Positions 41,002 through 50,207 of a DNA stretch of 51,570 bases are shown in pieces. The notes under the pieces were generated by a model. That model did not search any database. It had not been told where the DNA came from and was given only the letters and a program-made list of their open reading frames with translations. The first letter of the stretch is position 1. Each line of letters begins with the position of its first letter. The translations under genes were made by a program, and so were the position numbers. The stretch spans positions 1 to 51,570 of the forward strand of contig JARLHX010000081.1 of the NCBI GenBank assembly GCA_031292035.1, given 5' to 3'. This stretch comes from Negativicutes bacterium (lineage in GTDB: Bacteria > Bacillota_C > Negativicutes > Sporomusales_B > JARLHX01).

Positions 41002-42194
41002 ATGACCTTGCCGGTTTGCGCCACGTTATCCAGATAATCCGCCCATTCCTGCATCATCTTCCGCCGTTCATCGAGGAATTTTGCGCGATCATAGGCGGCA
41101 TCGACCTTGTTGGCCGGAGCGTGCGCCAATTGCCGGTCAACAACCTCATGCCGGTAATCCAGCTTTTCCTTGATGGTAGACATAGCCAAAGCTCGAAAGC
41201 CGTGGCCGGTCATACGCCCGGTATAGCCAAGGCGTTTGAGTGCGCCAAGCAGGGTGCCGTTGCTCATATGTTTTTTCGGATAGGCGACATTGGCGAATAC
41301 CCATTCCCATTTGCCGGTCAGTTTTTTCTGCGCCTGCAAAATCTCTATCGTTTGCCGCGCCAGCGGCACGATATGAGGCCGCCGCATCTTCATGCGTTCG
41401 GCGGGAATAATCCATTCCTTCGTGTCAAAATTGAATTCTTCCCATTTCGCTTCAATCAACTCACTTGTGCGAACGAAAGTCAGCAACATAAGCCGCATGG
41501 CGTTCATCGTTTGCGGATAGAGCCGCGCTTCGTTCCGTAAAAGGACGTTCAGAAAATCCGGCAGATCGTCAGCCTCGATTGCCTTGTAATGGCCTTTGCG
41601 GAACGGCTTGAGCGCTCCTCTCAAATCCGCCGTCACATCCCGGTCGCACCGTTCGGTGATAACGGCGTAACGGAAAACTTGCCCGCAATACTGCATCGAC
41701 CGCCGCGCCATTTCGTGAGCGCCGCGATTTTCTATCCGGCGCAGAGCATCCAAAACCTGAATCGGCTTGATGTCGGCTATCGGCAATTTGCCTATCTGCG
41801 GAAAAATATCCATATCCAGCCGGTGCAGGATGTCTTCGGCATATTCGGGCGTCCATCGTTCCTTATGGTTCTCATGCCACTCGCGGGCGACCAGCTCGAA
41901 GGTCGTTGCAAGATTGGCTAAGGCAGCGTTGCGGCGGTCTTTCTTTTCGGTCGCCGGGTCGATGTTGTCGGCCAGAAGTTTGCGAGCCTGCTCCCGTTTT
42001 TCCCTTGCCTCTAGCAACGTCATTTGGGGGTATTTTCCGATGGCGAGCCGCTTCTCTTTTCCGAAAAAATGATATTTCAGTCGCCAGTATTTATGGCCGC
42101 TCGGATGAATTTCTACATACAAACCAAGTGCATCAAAGATGCGGTAAAGCTTCTCTTGCGGTTTCGCGTGATCTATTTCTTTGGTCGTCAACAT
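40971..42194 (-). CDS. P4-type tyrosine integrase (DUF4102 family)
   Basis: The 407-residue protein has the N-terminal DUF4102 arm-binding domain (GLYVEIHPSGHKYWRLKYHFFGKEKRLAIGKYP style), a core-binding domain (about 95-190) and a catalytic domain with R242 (FVRTSEL), K269, H331-x-x-R334 (HGFRAL), H358 (RQLAH) and nucleophile Y368 (AAYDR). All expected residues are present. Such integrases target tRNA 3' ends; the gene begins 254 bp from the 3' end of tRNA-Ser, so this is the enzyme that inserted the island. The left attachment copy is not apparent in the window. Confidence 0.95.
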   Translation of the reverse strand: MLTTKEIDHAKPQEKLYRIFDALGLYVEIHPSGHKYWRLKYHFFGKEKRLAIGKYPQMTLLEAREKREQARKLLADNIDPATEKKDRRNAALANLATTFELVAREWHENHKERWTPEYAEDILHRLDMDIFPQIGKLPIADIKPIQVLDALRRIENRGAHEMARRSMQYCGQVFRYAVITERCDRDVTADLRGALKPFRKGHYKAIEADDLPDFLNVLLRNEARLYPQTMNAMRLMLLTFVRTSELIEAKWEEFNFDTKEWIIPAERMKMRRPHIVPLARQTIEILQAQKKLTGKWEWVFANVAYPKKHMSNGTLLGALKRLGYTGRMTGHGFRALAMSTIKEKLDYRHEVVDRQLAHAPANKVDAAYDRAKFLDERRKMMQEWADYLDNVAQTGKVIHVNFSEAAE

Positions 42195-42286
42195 TATTGC
42201 CTCCTGAAAAATTACCGTTTGAACGCTCGTTCCGAATTTCAGGGGCTATCTAATGCTCTGTAATAAAATGACTTTTTGCCCCTATA

Positions 42287-42334
42287 GGGAAACAAATTTT
42301 TCAGGGCAAAATTTGTTTCCCTATTTGTTTCCCC
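42287..42334. repeat. Perfect 14-bp inverted repeat plus direct repeat between integrase and tRNA
   Basis: GGGAAACAAATTTT (42287-42300) and AAAATTTGTTTCCC (42308-42321) are inverted with a 7-base centre, and ATTTGTTTCCCC follows immediately (42323-42334). Three copies of one TTTGTTTCCC box between integrase and tRNA suggest arm-type sites for the integrase or its excision factor. The rest of the 42195-42448 gap shows nothing else I can name. Confidence 0.55.
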
Positions 42335-42448
42335 AAAAGCGTGGGCTAGAGGGGAACTCTTGGGGTCATTGTGACACCAAAAAGCTGCGATTTTATTAGG
42401 GAAAACGGCACTTTCCGGTGCGTTCGGGGGCTGTCTGAAACAGTACAA

Positions 42449-42542
42449 TGGCGGAGACGGAGGGATTCGAACCCTCGATACATCTTTTCAAACGTATAAC
42501 GGTTTAGCAAACCGCCGCCTTCAGCCACTCGGCCACGTCTCC
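42449..42542 (-). tRNA. tRNA-Ser (anticodon GCU), CCA encoded
   Basis: Read on the minus strand the gene starts GGAGACGTGGCCGAG and ends CGTCTCC-G-CCA, with a 7-bp acceptor stem. The anticodon loop is TTGCTAA (anticodon GCU). A long variable arm typical of serine tRNAs and the T-arm GAGGGTTCGAATCCCTC follow. The 3' end faces the integrase, so it is the insertion site of the integrative element and has been restored intact. Confidence 0.95.
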
Positions 42543-42610
42543 GCAAGGGAGACAGGATATAGCGTGCTTTCGCGGGCGGGGAAACCTAAAATTTGGTTGA
42601 GGTCTGAAGG

Positions 42611-43360
42611 TTAAATAGCGCCGCTTTTGTGGGCCAAAGCGATGCTTGCGGCGACCACGGCGTTCAGGCTTTCGACGCCTGAAGTGGGGATAGAGAGGCG
42701 GGTAGTAAAGCGTTTGCCGTCGCCGAGGCCTGCGCCTTCCTCACCGACGACCAGCAAGCCGGAGGAAGGCCATTTGAAAGTGGACAAGGGCATTCCATCG
42801 CTATCGAGCGCGATGCAGGAGGGTGGAAAGTCGCGCAAAGCCGGGCCGCGCAGCATCGGCAAACGCAGCACGCTGCCTGCCGAGGCTTTGACGCTTTTGG
42901 GCAAAAACGGGTGCGCGGCTTCCTGCGTCAGGATAACGCGTTTGACGCCGAACGCCTCGCAACTGCGGAGCAGGGCGCCGAGATTGCCGGGATCGCCGAC
43001 GGGGATGACGATTTCGATGCCCTGCGGCACATGCGTTTGCAAGGCAGCGGCATCGAGCGTTCCGATTTCCGGTTGTTCAAGCGCGAGGATGGGGGCGTGC
43101 GTGCCCAGCACATCGATCTCGTCGAACAAGGCGGTAGGCAGGGTGACAAGTTTCGCGGGGTCGGCCTGATCGGGCAGGGGCAAGGGCTGCATGCCGGGGC
43201 CGAGGATCTGGTAAGCCACGCGCAAATGGGGCGCGCGCAAAAATTCCGCCACCAGCCTTTCGCCGCCAAGGAGAAAAAGTTTTTCCTGCCTGAGGCCTTT
43301 CGCCGTGGTCAGGCTGGCAAGCATGCGGAAGGTGTCGTTGTGGGCGCTGGTGATTTCCAT
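42611..43360 (-). CDS. SpoU/TrmH-family RNA 2'-O-methyltransferase
   Basis: The 249-residue protein has the three SPOUT knot motifs: IPVGDPGNLGALLRSCEAFG (1), LLVVGEEGAGLG (2) and LSIPTSGVESLNAVVAASIAL (3). The N-terminal domain (LFLLGGERLVAEFLRA) resembles the substrate-binding domain of rRNA methylases such as RlmB/TsnR. The exact target base cannot be read. The GC-rich composition matches the flank rather than the island. Confidence 0.85.
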   Translation of the reverse strand: MEITSAHNDTFRMLASLTTAKGLRQEKLFLLGGERLVAEFLRAPHLRVAYQILGPGMQPLPLPDQADPAKLVTLPTALFDEIDVLGTHAPILALEQPEIGTLDAAALQTHVPQGIEIVIPVGDPGNLGALLRSCEAFGVKRVILTQEAAHPFLPKSVKASAGSVLRLPMLRGPALRDFPPSCIALDSDGMPLSTFKWPSSGLLVVGEEGAGLGDGKRFTTRLSIPTSGVESLNAVVAASIALAHKSGAI

Positions 43361-43464
43361 GCCTTTATATAAGACAGGCGCGTGTGCCGTGGCAACAATT
43401 GGCCTTTCCCCGCCGCCCTGCGCTTGATAACCTCTTGCCTCCTGCCTCTTTTGGAAGCCTCACC

Positions 43465-44001
43465 GTGAAATTCACCCCCACGCCCATCCAAGGCGCCTTT
43501 CTGATCGAGCCGGAGTTGAAAAGCGACCAGCGCGGCTTTTTCGCGCGTTTGTTCTGCGAAAAAGAATTCGGCGATCAGGGGCTGGAAACGCGTTTCGTGC
43601 AGATGAACGAAGCCTTTAATGTGCGGCGCGGCACCCTGCGCGGCATGCATTATCAGGCGGCGCCCGATGAGGAAGTGAAACTCGTCCGCTGCATGCAGGG
43701 CGCGGTTTACGATGTGGTGCTGGATATGCGCCGGGATTCCGCGACATTCGGTAAATCTTTCGGGGCGGAGCTGAGCGCCGAAAACCGCCGCATGATGTAT
43801 ATTCCGCGCGGCTGCGCGCATGGCTATATCACGCTGACCGACGCAGCCGGGCTTTTTTATCTGGTCAGCACTTTTTATGCCGCGCAGAGTGAACGCGGCC
43901 TGCGGTTCGACGATCCCGCTTTCAAAATCGACTGGCCTCTGGCGCCCGTCGAAATGTCGGATAAAGACCGCGCCTGGCCCGCTTTCGGTTCCCGCGCATG
44001 A
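43465..44001 (+). CDS. dTDP-4-dehydrorhamnose 3,5-epimerase-like sugar epimerase
   Basis: I choose GTG at 43465 because the family normally begins K-F-x-x-TPI-GAFLIEPEL; an ATG at 43384 would add 27 untypical residues. The 178-residue cupin protein keeps the RmlC-like catalytic His (TLRGMHYQ) and Asp (VVLDMRRDS), and Lys (EVKLVRCMQG). It would epimerize a 4-keto-6-deoxy sugar nucleotide; here CDP-linked sugars are likely since rfbF and rfbG lie downstream. The next gene starts four bases before its end (ATGA). Confidence 0.85.
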   Translation: MKFTPTPIQGAFLIEPELKSDQRGFFARLFCEKEFGDQGLETRFVQMNEAFNVRRGTLRGMHYQAAPDEEVKLVRCMQGAVYDVVLDMRRDSATFGKSFGAELSAENRRMMYIPRGCAHGYITLTDAAGLFYLVSTFYAAQSERGLRFDDPAFKIDWPLAPVEMSDKDRAWPAFGSRA

Positions 44002-44936
44002 ATATTCTTCTTACCGGCGGCAGTTCCTTCACCGGCCTGTGGTTCGCGGAAGCCCTTGCGGCGCAGGGGTTGCATGTGATTGCGCCGTTGCGCGGCAGGG
44101 CGGCGGATTATGCCGGTCTGCGCGGCGAGCGCGTGCGCCGTCTAGGAAAAACCGCCGAAATCATCGAAGCCTGCCCGTTCGGCGGCGACGCGTTTCTGGA
44201 TGTGATGCGGGGCGGCGAGGTGGATGCCTTGTGCCACCACGCGGCGCAGGTGAAAGATTACAAGAGGCCGGATTTCGACGCGCTGGATGCTTTGGAAGAA
44301 AACACGCGCAACCTGCCGCGCGTGCTGGATGCCGGACAGAAACTGCGCGCGGTCATTCTGACCGGCAGCGTGTTCGAGGCCGATGCGGGGCGCGGCACCG
44401 AACCGCGCGAGGCTTTCTCGCCTTACGGACTTTCGAAAACCCTCACCGCGCAGGTTTTCCGTTACTGGTGCGCAAAAATCGTTCTGCCTTTCACGCGTTT
44501 CATCATCCCCAATCCGTTCGGCCCTTATGAGGAGCCGCGTTTCTGCGATTATCTGCTGAAATGCTGGAAGGATGGGCAGGCGGCCACCGTCAAAACCCCC
44601 GATTATGTGCGTGATAACGTGCCGGTGTCGCTGCTCGCGAAAGCCTATGCCGATGGCGTTAAACGCGCGCTGGAGGGCGAGGCCGTTCCGCATATCGCCC
44701 CGTCTTTTTACGCCGAAACGCAAATCGCCTTTGCGCACCGTATGAGCCGCGAGCTGGCGCCGCGCCTCGGCTTGCCCTGTGCGGTCGAAGCCGTGACGCA
44801 GGCGGATTTCGCCGAGCCTCTGGTGCGCATCAATACCGATGAGACGGATGTATTCCGCCTCGAATGGAATGAGAAAGCGGCCTGGGATGAACTCGCTTCC
44901 TATTACCGCGCGGCCTATCTGAAACAGGAAAACTGA
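43998..44936 (+). CDS. NAD-dependent epimerase/dehydratase (extended SDR)
   Basis: The 312-residue protein has the nucleotide-binding LLTGGSSFTGLWFAEALA at the N-terminus and the YxxxK catalytic pair (SPYGLSK). It overlaps the epimerase gene at ATGA and is followed after one base by the aldo/keto reductase gene. By context it is a 4-keto reductase or a similar late enzyme in making a deoxy sugar nucleotide; the exact reaction is not evident. Confidence 0.85.
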   Translation: MNILLTGGSSFTGLWFAEALAAQGLHVIAPLRGRAADYAGLRGERVRRLGKTAEIIEACPFGGDAFLDVMRGGEVDALCHHAAQVKDYKRPDFDALDALEENTRNLPRVLDAGQKLRAVILTGSVFEADAGRGTEPREAFSPYGLSKTLTAQVFRYWCAKIVLPFTRFIIPNPFGPYEEPRFCDYLLKCWKDGQAATVKTPDYVRDNVPVSLLAKAYADGVKRALEGEAVPHIAPSFYAETQIAFAHRMSRELAPRLGLPCAVEAVTQADFAEPLVRINTDETDVFRLEWNEKAAWDELASYYRAAYLKQEN

Positions 44937-44937
44937 C

Positions 44938-45834
44938 ATGGAAAAACGCCGCCTCGGCCGTACGGAGATGCAAGTTTCGGTGCTGGGATTCGGCGGCGCC
45001 GAAATCGGCCACCAGAATGTCGATCAGGCGCGGGCGACCGTGCTCCTGAATGGCGCGCTCGATGCCGGCATTAATGTTATCGACACCGCCGAATGTTACG
45101 GCGGCAGCGAAGAACTGGTTGGCAACGCGTTGGCGCATCGCAGCGGCGAATTTTTCGTCTTCACCAAATGCGGGCATGCGGTCGAACCGGGTGAAACCAA
45201 CTGGGAGCATCAAACTATCCTGACCGGCATCGAGCGCAGCCTCAAACGATTGAAGCGCGATCATGTCGATCTGCTGCAACTGCATTCCTGCCCTTCGGAA
45301 CTGCTCAAACAGGGCGATATCATTGACCTTTTGGAGCGCATCAAACAATCCGGCAAAACCCGCTTTATCGGCTGTAGTGCGGACGGGCGCGCGGCGTCTT
45401 ACGCCATTCAGACCGGGCGTTTCGATGTGCTGCAAACTTCCTTCAGCATCGGCGATCAGGAAGCACTCGCGGTCAATTTCCCGCTGGTGCGCGAACAGGA
45501 TATGGGCGTAATCGTCAAACGCCCCATCGCCAACGCCGTGTGGAAACACGCCGCCAAACCCGCCGACCCGTGGCTGCATGCTTATTGGGAACGTATCGAG
45601 AAACTCGATTATCCGTTTTTGCGCGAACCGGGGGAGGAATCATTCTCAACCGCCCTTCGTTTCGCCCTCACGCCCGCCGAAACTACGACCGCGATTGTCG
45701 GCACCGTGAACCCGGCGCATCTGGCCTCCAACGCGCGTTATATCGCAGAAGGCCGCCTGCCGAATGATGCCTTCGCCGCCATTCGCGTGCGCTGGGATGC
45801 ATGCGGCGGGGCGGAATGGCCGGGCAAGGGATAG
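44938..45834 (+). CDS. Aldo/keto reductase
   Basis: The 298-residue protein has the AKR fold markers: RRLGRTEMQVSVLGFGGAEIG, the tetrad Asp and Tyr (VIDTAECYGGSEE), Lys (FVFTKCGH), and His (LLQLHSC), with the later SSM-like GTVNPAHLASN. It reduces carbonyl groups with NADPH. Adjacent sugar-nucleotide genes suggest a role in the same pathway, which is inference. Confidence 0.88.
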   Translation: MEKRRLGRTEMQVSVLGFGGAEIGHQNVDQARATVLLNGALDAGINVIDTAECYGGSEELVGNALAHRSGEFFVFTKCGHAVEPGETNWEHQTILTGIERSLKRLKRDHVDLLQLHSCPSELLKQGDIIDLLERIKQSGKTRFIGCSADGRAASYAIQTGRFDVLQTSFSIGDQEALAVNFPLVREQDMGVIVKRPIANAVWKHAAKPADPWLHAYWERIEKLDYPFLREPGEESFSTALRFALTPAETTTAIVGTVNPAHLASNARYIAEGRLPNDAFAAIRVRWDACGGAEWPGKG

Positions 45835-45853
45835 AGAGTCGCTGCCAATAGGG

Positions 45854-45944
45854 GCGTCAATACCGCGCAGGCGGGAATCCAGGGTCACAAGAACGAACGG
45901 TTGCCCTGTGTGGCTCTGGATTCCCGCCTGCGCGGGAATGACGC
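45854..45944. repeat. REP-like palindromic element
   Basis: CGCGCAGGCGGGAATCCAG (45864-45882) and its exact reverse complement (45916-45934) are 33 bases apart; with flanks, the arms extend to about 29 bp with two mismatches (GCGTCA ends). Elements of this form, TCCCGCCTGCGCGGGAATGAC, are abundant between genes in many alphaproteobacteria. Confidence 0.8.
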
Positions 45945-46040
45945 CTGTGGGGGTATCCTGTCTCAAGTCCCATGACAATTGACAGCGCGCAGGCGGCTTC
46001 GCATAGTCAAAGCCCCTTCCTTTCGCATTCCGGATTTTCC

Positions 46041-46844
46041 ATGAACAATAACTTGCGCCCCCGCAAAGCCGTGATTCTCGCCGGCGGCTATGGCACCCGC
46101 CTGACCGAAGAAACCGTGCTCAAGCCCAAACCGATGGTCGAAATCGGCGAGCATCCGATTTTGTGGCATATTATGAAATTGTATTCGCATCACGGCATCA
46201 ATGATTTCGTGATCTGCCTCGGCTACAAGGGCAATTACATCAAGGAATACTTCACCACTTATCTGTGGCAGCGTTCTTCGATCACCGTCGATGTGCAGAA
46301 GGGCGAGGTCATCTCGCACGATACCGCTGCCGAACCGTGGCGCGTTTCGCTGATCGATACCGGCAACGATATCCCGACGGGAGAGCGTCTGCGCCGCGTC
46401 CGCAATTATCTCGACGCCGACCGGCCTTTCTGCCTGACTTACGGCGACGGCGTTTCCGATATCAACATCACGGAATCGATCAATTTCCATCGCGAGCACG
46501 GCAAGCTCGCCACCATCGCCGCCGTGGCTCCGCCGGGGCGTTTCGGCGCGCTGCGTATCCATGGCGACGATACCGTGAGTGATTTCGAGGAAAAACCGGC
46601 CGGCGACGGCGGCCTTATCAATGGCGGCTTTATGGTGATGTCGCCGGAGGTTCTCAAATATCTCGATGGCGGCGAACCGGCGATGCTGGAACAGGGGCCG
46701 CTCGTTAAACTCGCGCATGACGATCAGCTCCGCGCCTATAAACATCACGGTTTCTGGCAGCCGATGGATACCTTGCGCGATCTGCATCTGCTGCAAAGAT
46801 TATGGGCGGGCGGCAACGCGCCGTGGAAAGTGTGGAAAGACTGA
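46041..46844 (+). CDS. rfbF: Glucose-1-phosphate cytidylyltransferase
   Basis: I place the start at 46041 (MNNNLRPRKAVILAGGYG), which matches the family; the frame stays open to 45972. The 267-residue protein has the nucleotidyltransferase signature GGYGTRLTEETVLKPKPMVEIG and FCLTYGDGVSDINI, and ends FWQPMDTLRDLHLLQ as RfbF does. It makes CDP-glucose from CTP and glucose 1-phosphate, the first step to CDP-deoxyhexoses. Its stop overlaps the rfbG start (TGATG). Confidence 0.94.
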   Translation: MNNNLRPRKAVILAGGYGTRLTEETVLKPKPMVEIGEHPILWHIMKLYSHHGINDFVICLGYKGNYIKEYFTTYLWQRSSITVDVQKGEVISHDTAAEPWRVSLIDTGNDIPTGERLRRVRNYLDADRPFCLTYGDGVSDINITESINFHREHGKLATIAAVAPPGRFGALRIHGDDTVSDFEEKPAGDGGLINGGFMVMSPEVLKYLDGGEPAMLEQGPLVKLAHDDQLRAYKHHGFWQPMDTLRDLHLLQRLWAGGNAPWKVWKD

Positions 46845-47911
46845 TGCGCGCTTTCTGGGCCGGAAAAAAAGTTCTGCTAACCGGCCATACCGGGTTCAAG
46901 GGGGCGTGGCTGACTCTGGCGCTGCATCATTTCGGCGCGAAGGTTTACGGTTATGCGCTGGCAGCCGAAGACCCGTCTTTGTATCGCTCTTTGTCCCTGC
47001 AGGATTGTCTGGCGGGCGAGAAAATCGCCAATATCAATGACCGCGCCGCCTTCGATGCTTTCTATCGCGCGACGGCGCCCGATATCACCATCCATATGGC
47101 GGCGCAGGCTCTGGTGCTAGCCTCTTACGCCGATCCCATCGAAACTTTTCAGACCAATGTCGTCGGCACGGCGGTGATCCTCGATGTCGTGCGCAGCGTG
47201 GGATTGCCGCAGACGGTCGTGATCGTGACCAGCGATAAAGTCTATCGCAATCACGAATCCGGCCAGTCTTACGCCGAAACCGACATGCTGGGCGGCTTCG
47301 ATCCCTATAGCGCCAGCAAATCCTGCGCCGAACTGGTGACGGATTCTTTCCGCCATTCTTTTCTCGTATCGCGGCCCGATATCATTGTGAAATCCGCGCG
47401 CGCGGGCAATGTCATCGGCGCGGGCGACTGGTCGGAAAATCGCCTCGTGCCCGATATCATGCGCGCGCTCGCCACCAACAGCGGCGAGATTATCATCCGC
47501 CACCCCGAATCCGTGCGTCCGTGGCAGCACGTGCTGGAACCTTTATCCGGCTATCTGCGGCTGGCGGAATGCGCGGCGATAGCGCCGCAGCAGGTGCCGA
47601 AAGACAGTTTCAATTTTGGCCCGGAGCGCGAAAGTTGCCGCCCGGTTGGCGAAATCGTCGATCGTATTGCGACTTTGTCGGGGCGCAGGCTGACGATGCT
47701 GGGGGCCGAGGCCGCCGCGGTGCCCGAGGCAAACCTGCTTCATCTCGATTCATCGCGGGCGCAGGGCGAACTGGGCTGGCATCCGCGCTGGAATCTAAGC
47801 GAAGCTCTGTCGGCCACGGTCGCGGGCTATCAGGCTTTGAATGATTTGCCGGTGGCGCAGGCGAAGGGCGCGCTTACGGCTCAGATCGACGCCTATTTCC
47901 AGAAATCGTAA
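46844..47911 (+). CDS. rfbG: CDP-glucose 4,6-dehydratase
   Basis: The start at 46844 overlaps the rfbF stop; 355 residues. The NAD-binding GHTGFKGAWLTLALHHFGA, VVIVTSDKVYRN, catalytic YSASK, and ARAGNVIGAGDWSENRLVPD match CDP-glucose dehydratases. It converts CDP-glucose to CDP-4-keto-6-deoxyglucose. No RfbH-type C3-deoxygenase lies in the window, so the product may go through the 3,5-epimerase-like and reductase genes instead. It ends tail-to-tail with the glycosyltransferase, overlapping by 19 bp. Confidence 0.94.
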   Translation: MRAFWAGKKVLLTGHTGFKGAWLTLALHHFGAKVYGYALAAEDPSLYRSLSLQDCLAGEKIANINDRAAFDAFYRATAPDITIHMAAQALVLASYADPIETFQTNVVGTAVILDVVRSVGLPQTVVIVTSDKVYRNHESGQSYAETDMLGGFDPYSASKSCAELVTDSFRHSFLVSRPDIIVKSARAGNVIGAGDWSENRLVPDIMRALATNSGEIIIRHPESVRPWQHVLEPLSGYLRLAECAAIAPQQVPKDSFNFGPERESCRPVGEIVDRIATLSGRRLTMLGAEAAAVPEANLLHLDSSRAQGELGWHPRWNLSEALSATVAGYQALNDLPVAQAKGALTAQIDAYFQKS

Positions 47912-48909
47912 TAACGCTGCGCGATGTCGGGCGAAGACAGGCTGAAATAGCCGCACAGATCGTCGAGCAATTCCGGGAATTTGAAATCGCTGCGGTCGAC
48001 CCATTTGGCGACGACCTTCAAAGCCTCGGCATCGAATTTAGCGTCGGGCGCTTCGCGCTGCCAGTTGCCCAGGAACCAGGCATAACGCTGCTGAATCCAC
48101 ATGGCGGCGAGTTCCTGCCGCTCCGCCGCCGGTAAATTGACACCTTTATATTTGTGCAAGAAAATCTGCCCGCCTTCGAGGCAGCCGATCAGCCATTGCA
48201 GCCGCACGGCGGAACTATCGAGTCCGGCCTTGCGAAAATAATGCGCGTCGGTACGGAGGCAGGCGGCGGCGTCGGCCCAGTTGGCGTTGTTATACTGGTA
48301 TATATAGCGCGGCACATAGGTCAGACGCCCATGCATCAGATAGATGCAGTTGATGATCCAGTCGTGATAGGAAAAAAACAGCGGCAGTTGCGACGCGAAT
48401 TTCCACATGTCCTGCATCATGCTGCGGCGCAGGGGCGAATAATGGAAAACGCTGGGCGAATGGTCGAGAAAGGCTTTGAAGCGGTCGCTGGCTTTCGGCG
48501 TATCGAATTCATTGAAGGGGAAGAAGTTTGAGCTGACCTGATCCTCGATCCCGAAAATGCCGGTGACGCCGATCACGCCGGGATCATCATGGATGCGGTC
48601 GATTTCCGTGACCAGCGTGGGCAGGGCATAGGGGCTGATATAATCGTCGTCGCAGACGAAATAGACGAAATCACTTTTGGCTTCGTTGACCAGAGCCTGA
48701 TAATTCTCCGACCCCGGACATTCATCGACCATCAAAATGCGGCAGTTTTTCTCGCTGATGCGCGAAAGGAATTCGCGTTTCTGAAGATTGGCGGAATTGT
48801 CGCGGATAATCACTTCGATATCGTTGCCCCCCATCGTGCAGGTATTGAGGATGGTCGAATTGACGCGCGTGCCGGTATTGTGGCTCGGCATGACGATGGA
48901 GAGTTTCAT
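47893..48909 (-). CDS. Glycosyltransferase family 2
   Basis: The 338-residue protein has the GT-A start LSIVMPSHNTGTRVNSTI and the metal-binding DxD (FVYFVCDDDYI). The C-terminal half is helical and matches no family I know. It should add a sugar to a surface polysaccharide. Its ATG lies directly at the stop of the next upstream gene (48909). Confidence 0.88.
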   Translation of the reverse strand: MKLSIVMPSHNTGTRVNSTILNTCTMGGNDIEVIIRDNSANLQKREFLSRISEKNCRILMVDECPGSENYQALVNEAKSDFVYFVCDDDYISPYALPTLVTEIDRIHDDPGVIGVTGIFGIEDQVSSNFFPFNEFDTPKASDRFKAFLDHSPSVFHYSPLRRSMMQDMWKFASQLPLFFSYHDWIINCIYLMHGRLTYVPRYIYQYNNANWADAAACLRTDAHYFRKAGLDSSAVRLQWLIGCLEGGQIFLHKYKGVNLPAAERQELAAMWIQQRYAWFLGNWQREAPDAKFDAEALKVVAKWVDRSDFKFPELLDDLCGYFSLSSPDIAQRYYDFWK

Positions 48910-50207
48910 CAGGATATCCTTTCGGCGTGGGTCAGATCGTCATACAGCGTGGCTTCGTAGGCGGCAAGCCGGGCATCGTCGGGGAAATAAGCGCGGAACT
49001 GAAAGGCCGAGGATTTCGATTTTTCATACAATGCCGGCATGGCGAGACGTTCCCCGCGCAAGGCTTCTTCCTGCCCCGCGGTGAACAGAAGGGCGTTCCT
49101 GCCGAGGCCCGACAGGAATATCTCGCCGCCGCTGGCGCCAAACAAAGCGCGGAAATCGGCCGGGCTTTTGGGCTGGTCGTACAAAGTGCGGTAAATCGCG
49201 GCCAGTTTTTCGGCGGTGGCGGAAACGGCGTAATCGCGGCGTACGGATGCCGCCGCCTGTGCGGCTATTTTTTCGCGCAAAGCCCGGTCGCCGATCAGGC
49301 GGTGGATGGTGGCGGTGAAATCTTCGATATTTTTGACGACGAAGCCGGTTTCGCCATCCTGCACGATGCCGCTTTCGACCGGATTATTCATGACGATGGG
49401 GATGACGCCGCAGGCCATCGCTTCCAGCAACGCGTTTTCGGTGGTGCCGTAATGGCTGGGGTTGAGCAGATAGATGAACAGATCGAGCGCGGGCAGGATA
49501 TCCTGCGGCCTGTCGCAAAAACCGCGCAGTTTGACGGGGCAGGCGCCGCCCCAGCGCCGCACTTCTTCTTCAAGCCGGGGGTTGACGCCGGTTTCGCCAT
49601 AAAAATCGACATGCAAACCGGGCACGCCCAGCGCCGCGATGTAATTCACGATATCGGGATGGATTTTGGCGGGATTGAGCGAGCCGAGATATCCGGCGCG
49701 GATTTTCCCGTCCTTGCGGTCGCGCGGCGGGGCGAATCCGTCGAAGCCGCCTGTGCTGTGCGCCAGCGCGGATAATTTCGCGTCGGCGAGGAGGGGCAGC
49801 GTAGCCGCGCTGGTGGCGACAAAGGCGTGCGGCAAAGCGGCGAAAGATGGCGAAATGACCGGATAATGCAGCCCCGACGTATGCGCCCAGACCAGCCAGC
49901 GCGCCGGAATGGCGCCGATATCCAAAAGTGTTTTAGCCAGCAGCGGATGATGCCACCATTCGATTTGCACGATATTGGCGGCGGCCACGGCGGCGCGAAT
50001 AGCGGCGGCGGTCGGCGCCAGGGCGATGTCCGCGCCCGTGTCCCGGATGGCGTCGGCGAAGCGCGTATCGCGCGGCGTTTCAAGGCAGATGAAGGAATCT
50101 TCGACGATAGTGTCGCGCTTGTTCTGCGCCGCCAGCGCGGCTAAAGCGCGCCCGATCCCGCCGCCCAGGTGAGCGGTCAGATGCAGAACCTTGAGCGCGG
50201 ACGGCAT
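48909..50207 (-). CDS. Glycosyltransferase family 4/GT-B type
   Basis: I choose 50207 (MPSALKVLHLTAHLGGGIGRAL), which overlaps the radical SAM stop (TGATG). The 432-residue protein has the GT-B C-terminal signature TTENALLEAMACGVIPIVMNN and IRAGYLGSLNPAKIHPDIV. The longer frame to 50471 lies wholly within the neighbouring gene and is not credible. It forms an operon with the radical SAM gene upstream and the GT2 gene downstream. Confidence 0.88.
   Translation of the reverse strand: MPSALKVLHLTAHLGGGIGRALAALAAQNKRDTIVEDSFICLETPRDTRFADAIRDTGADIALAPTAAAIRAAVAAANIVQIEWWHHPLLAKTLLDIGAIPARWLVWAHTSGLHYPVISPSFAALPHAFVATSAATLPLLADAKLSALAHSTGGFDGFAPPRDRKDGKIRAGYLGSLNPAKIHPDIVNYIAALGVPGLHVDFYGETGVNPRLEEEVRRWGGACPVKLRGFCDRPQDILPALDLFIYLLNPSHYGTTENALLEAMACGVIPIVMNNPVESGIVQDGETGFVVKNIEDFTATIHRLIGDRALREKIAAQAAASVRRDYAVSATAEKLAAIYRTLYDQPKSPADFRALFGASGGEIFLSGLGRNALLFTAGQEEALRGERLAMPALYEKSKSSAFQFRAYFPDDARLAAYEATLYDDLTHAERIS

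Noticed and set aside
42449..42480. Left attachment-site copy of the tRNA-Ser 3' end
   Set aside because: I read the likely left ends by eye (7.1-8.0 kb, 28.9-29.1 kb) for the block GGAGACGGAGGGATTCGAA and found no convincing copy. The left boundary of the element stays unknown; a string search would settle it.
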